Below are positions 22,947 through 23,071 of a stretch of DNA of 23,071 nucleotides, piece after piece. This DNA is from SKGA01 sp051819745 (GTDB lineage Archaea; Nanobdellota; Nanobdellia; Woesearchaeales; SKGA01): contig JBNJGO010000012.1 of NCBI GenBank assembly GCA_051819745.1, forward strand, positions 1 through 23,071, read 5' to 3'. The first letter of the stretch is position 1, and each line of letters begins with the position of its first letter. A program made the position numbers and the translations under genes. The notes under the pieces were generated by a model. It had not been told where the DNA came from and searched no databases. It saw nothing but the letters and a program-made list of their open reading frames with translations.

Positions 22947-23071
22947 TTTCGTAAAGAAGGCCTTGTCTCGCAAGATAGTATTAACACTTTTGCGTATTTT
23001 TTGCATATTTATTATTCGCTCCAATCTCGGGTCAAAGAGTGTTGTTTGCGTATGTATGCTCCTTGTTTTTT

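Noticed and set aside
22988..23053. Repeated TTTGCGTAT at the right end
   Set aside because: Only two short copies at unequal context near the window edge; cannot be interpreted without the flanking sequence.

Overview
The window looks like a piece of an AT-rich archaeal genome, most likely a DPANN-type archaeon (Woesearchaeota/Pacearchaeota-like; this placement is inference from gene content and was not tested by phylogeny). Archaeal markers are the ribosome-recycling ATPase ABCE1/RLI, an archaeal secF-secD pair, a class III (pilin-like) signal peptide, a TreT-type trehalose synthase, and promoters with TATA boxes 24-30 bases before start codons, which implies leaderless mRNAs. Other genes carry Shine-Dalgarno sites of the GAGGTG/GGTGAT type; the one before secD (9836-9844) is close to a perfect anti-16S match.

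Layout. 1-4227 (+): a long-type FKBP prolyl isomerase, TreT trehalose synthase, and a large secreted protein of tandem beta-sandwich domains. 4256-5254 (-): an uncharacterised protein of possible TIM-barrel type and a small tail-anchored membrane protein. 5406-6757 (+): two adjacent, diverged paralogues of an unrecognised soluble family. 6778-8417 (-): an RsmB/NOP2/Sun-family m5C methyltransferase and a helical hypothetical. 8418-8816: an intergenic block with a 16-bp tandem repeat interrupted by a 100-N assembly gap. 8817-11596 (+): secF-secD, with a PDZ-like domain and a sequon-packed linker inside SecD. 11610-14057 (-): RLI followed by a DUF1461 membrane protein. 14180-15010 (+): a DHH/DHHA1 phosphoesterase. 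15024-17710 (-): a small hypothetical, a shortened PLP-aminotransferase-like protein, and a lipoprotein with four Ig-like repeats. 17991-18200 (+): a 69-residue Cys-rich protein. 18230-19303 (-): a polytopic membrane protein with a 93-residue Lys/Arg tail. 19541-21406 (+): a pilin-like protein, an orphan ParA ATPase, and a membrane-anchored OB-fold-like protein. 21465-22898 (-): a secreted/membrane beta-sandwich protein.

The genes form one- to three-gene units that alternate strand about every 1-3 kb. The six convergent pairs are 13-58 bases apart, with T-tracts on one or both strands. Two themes recur: protein export and the cell surface (SecDF, two beta-sandwich surface proteins, lipoprotein, pilin-like protein) and translation/RNA (RLI, m5C methyltransferase, DHH phosphoesterase). 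I see no CRISPR array, transposase, integrase, rRNA or convincing tRNA. I did not find a clear new defence or mobile system. The best candidates for undescribed biology are the PDZ-SecD, the tandem paralogue pair, the membrane protein with the basic tail, and the divergent lipoprotein/Cys-rich pair with matching inverted repeats.
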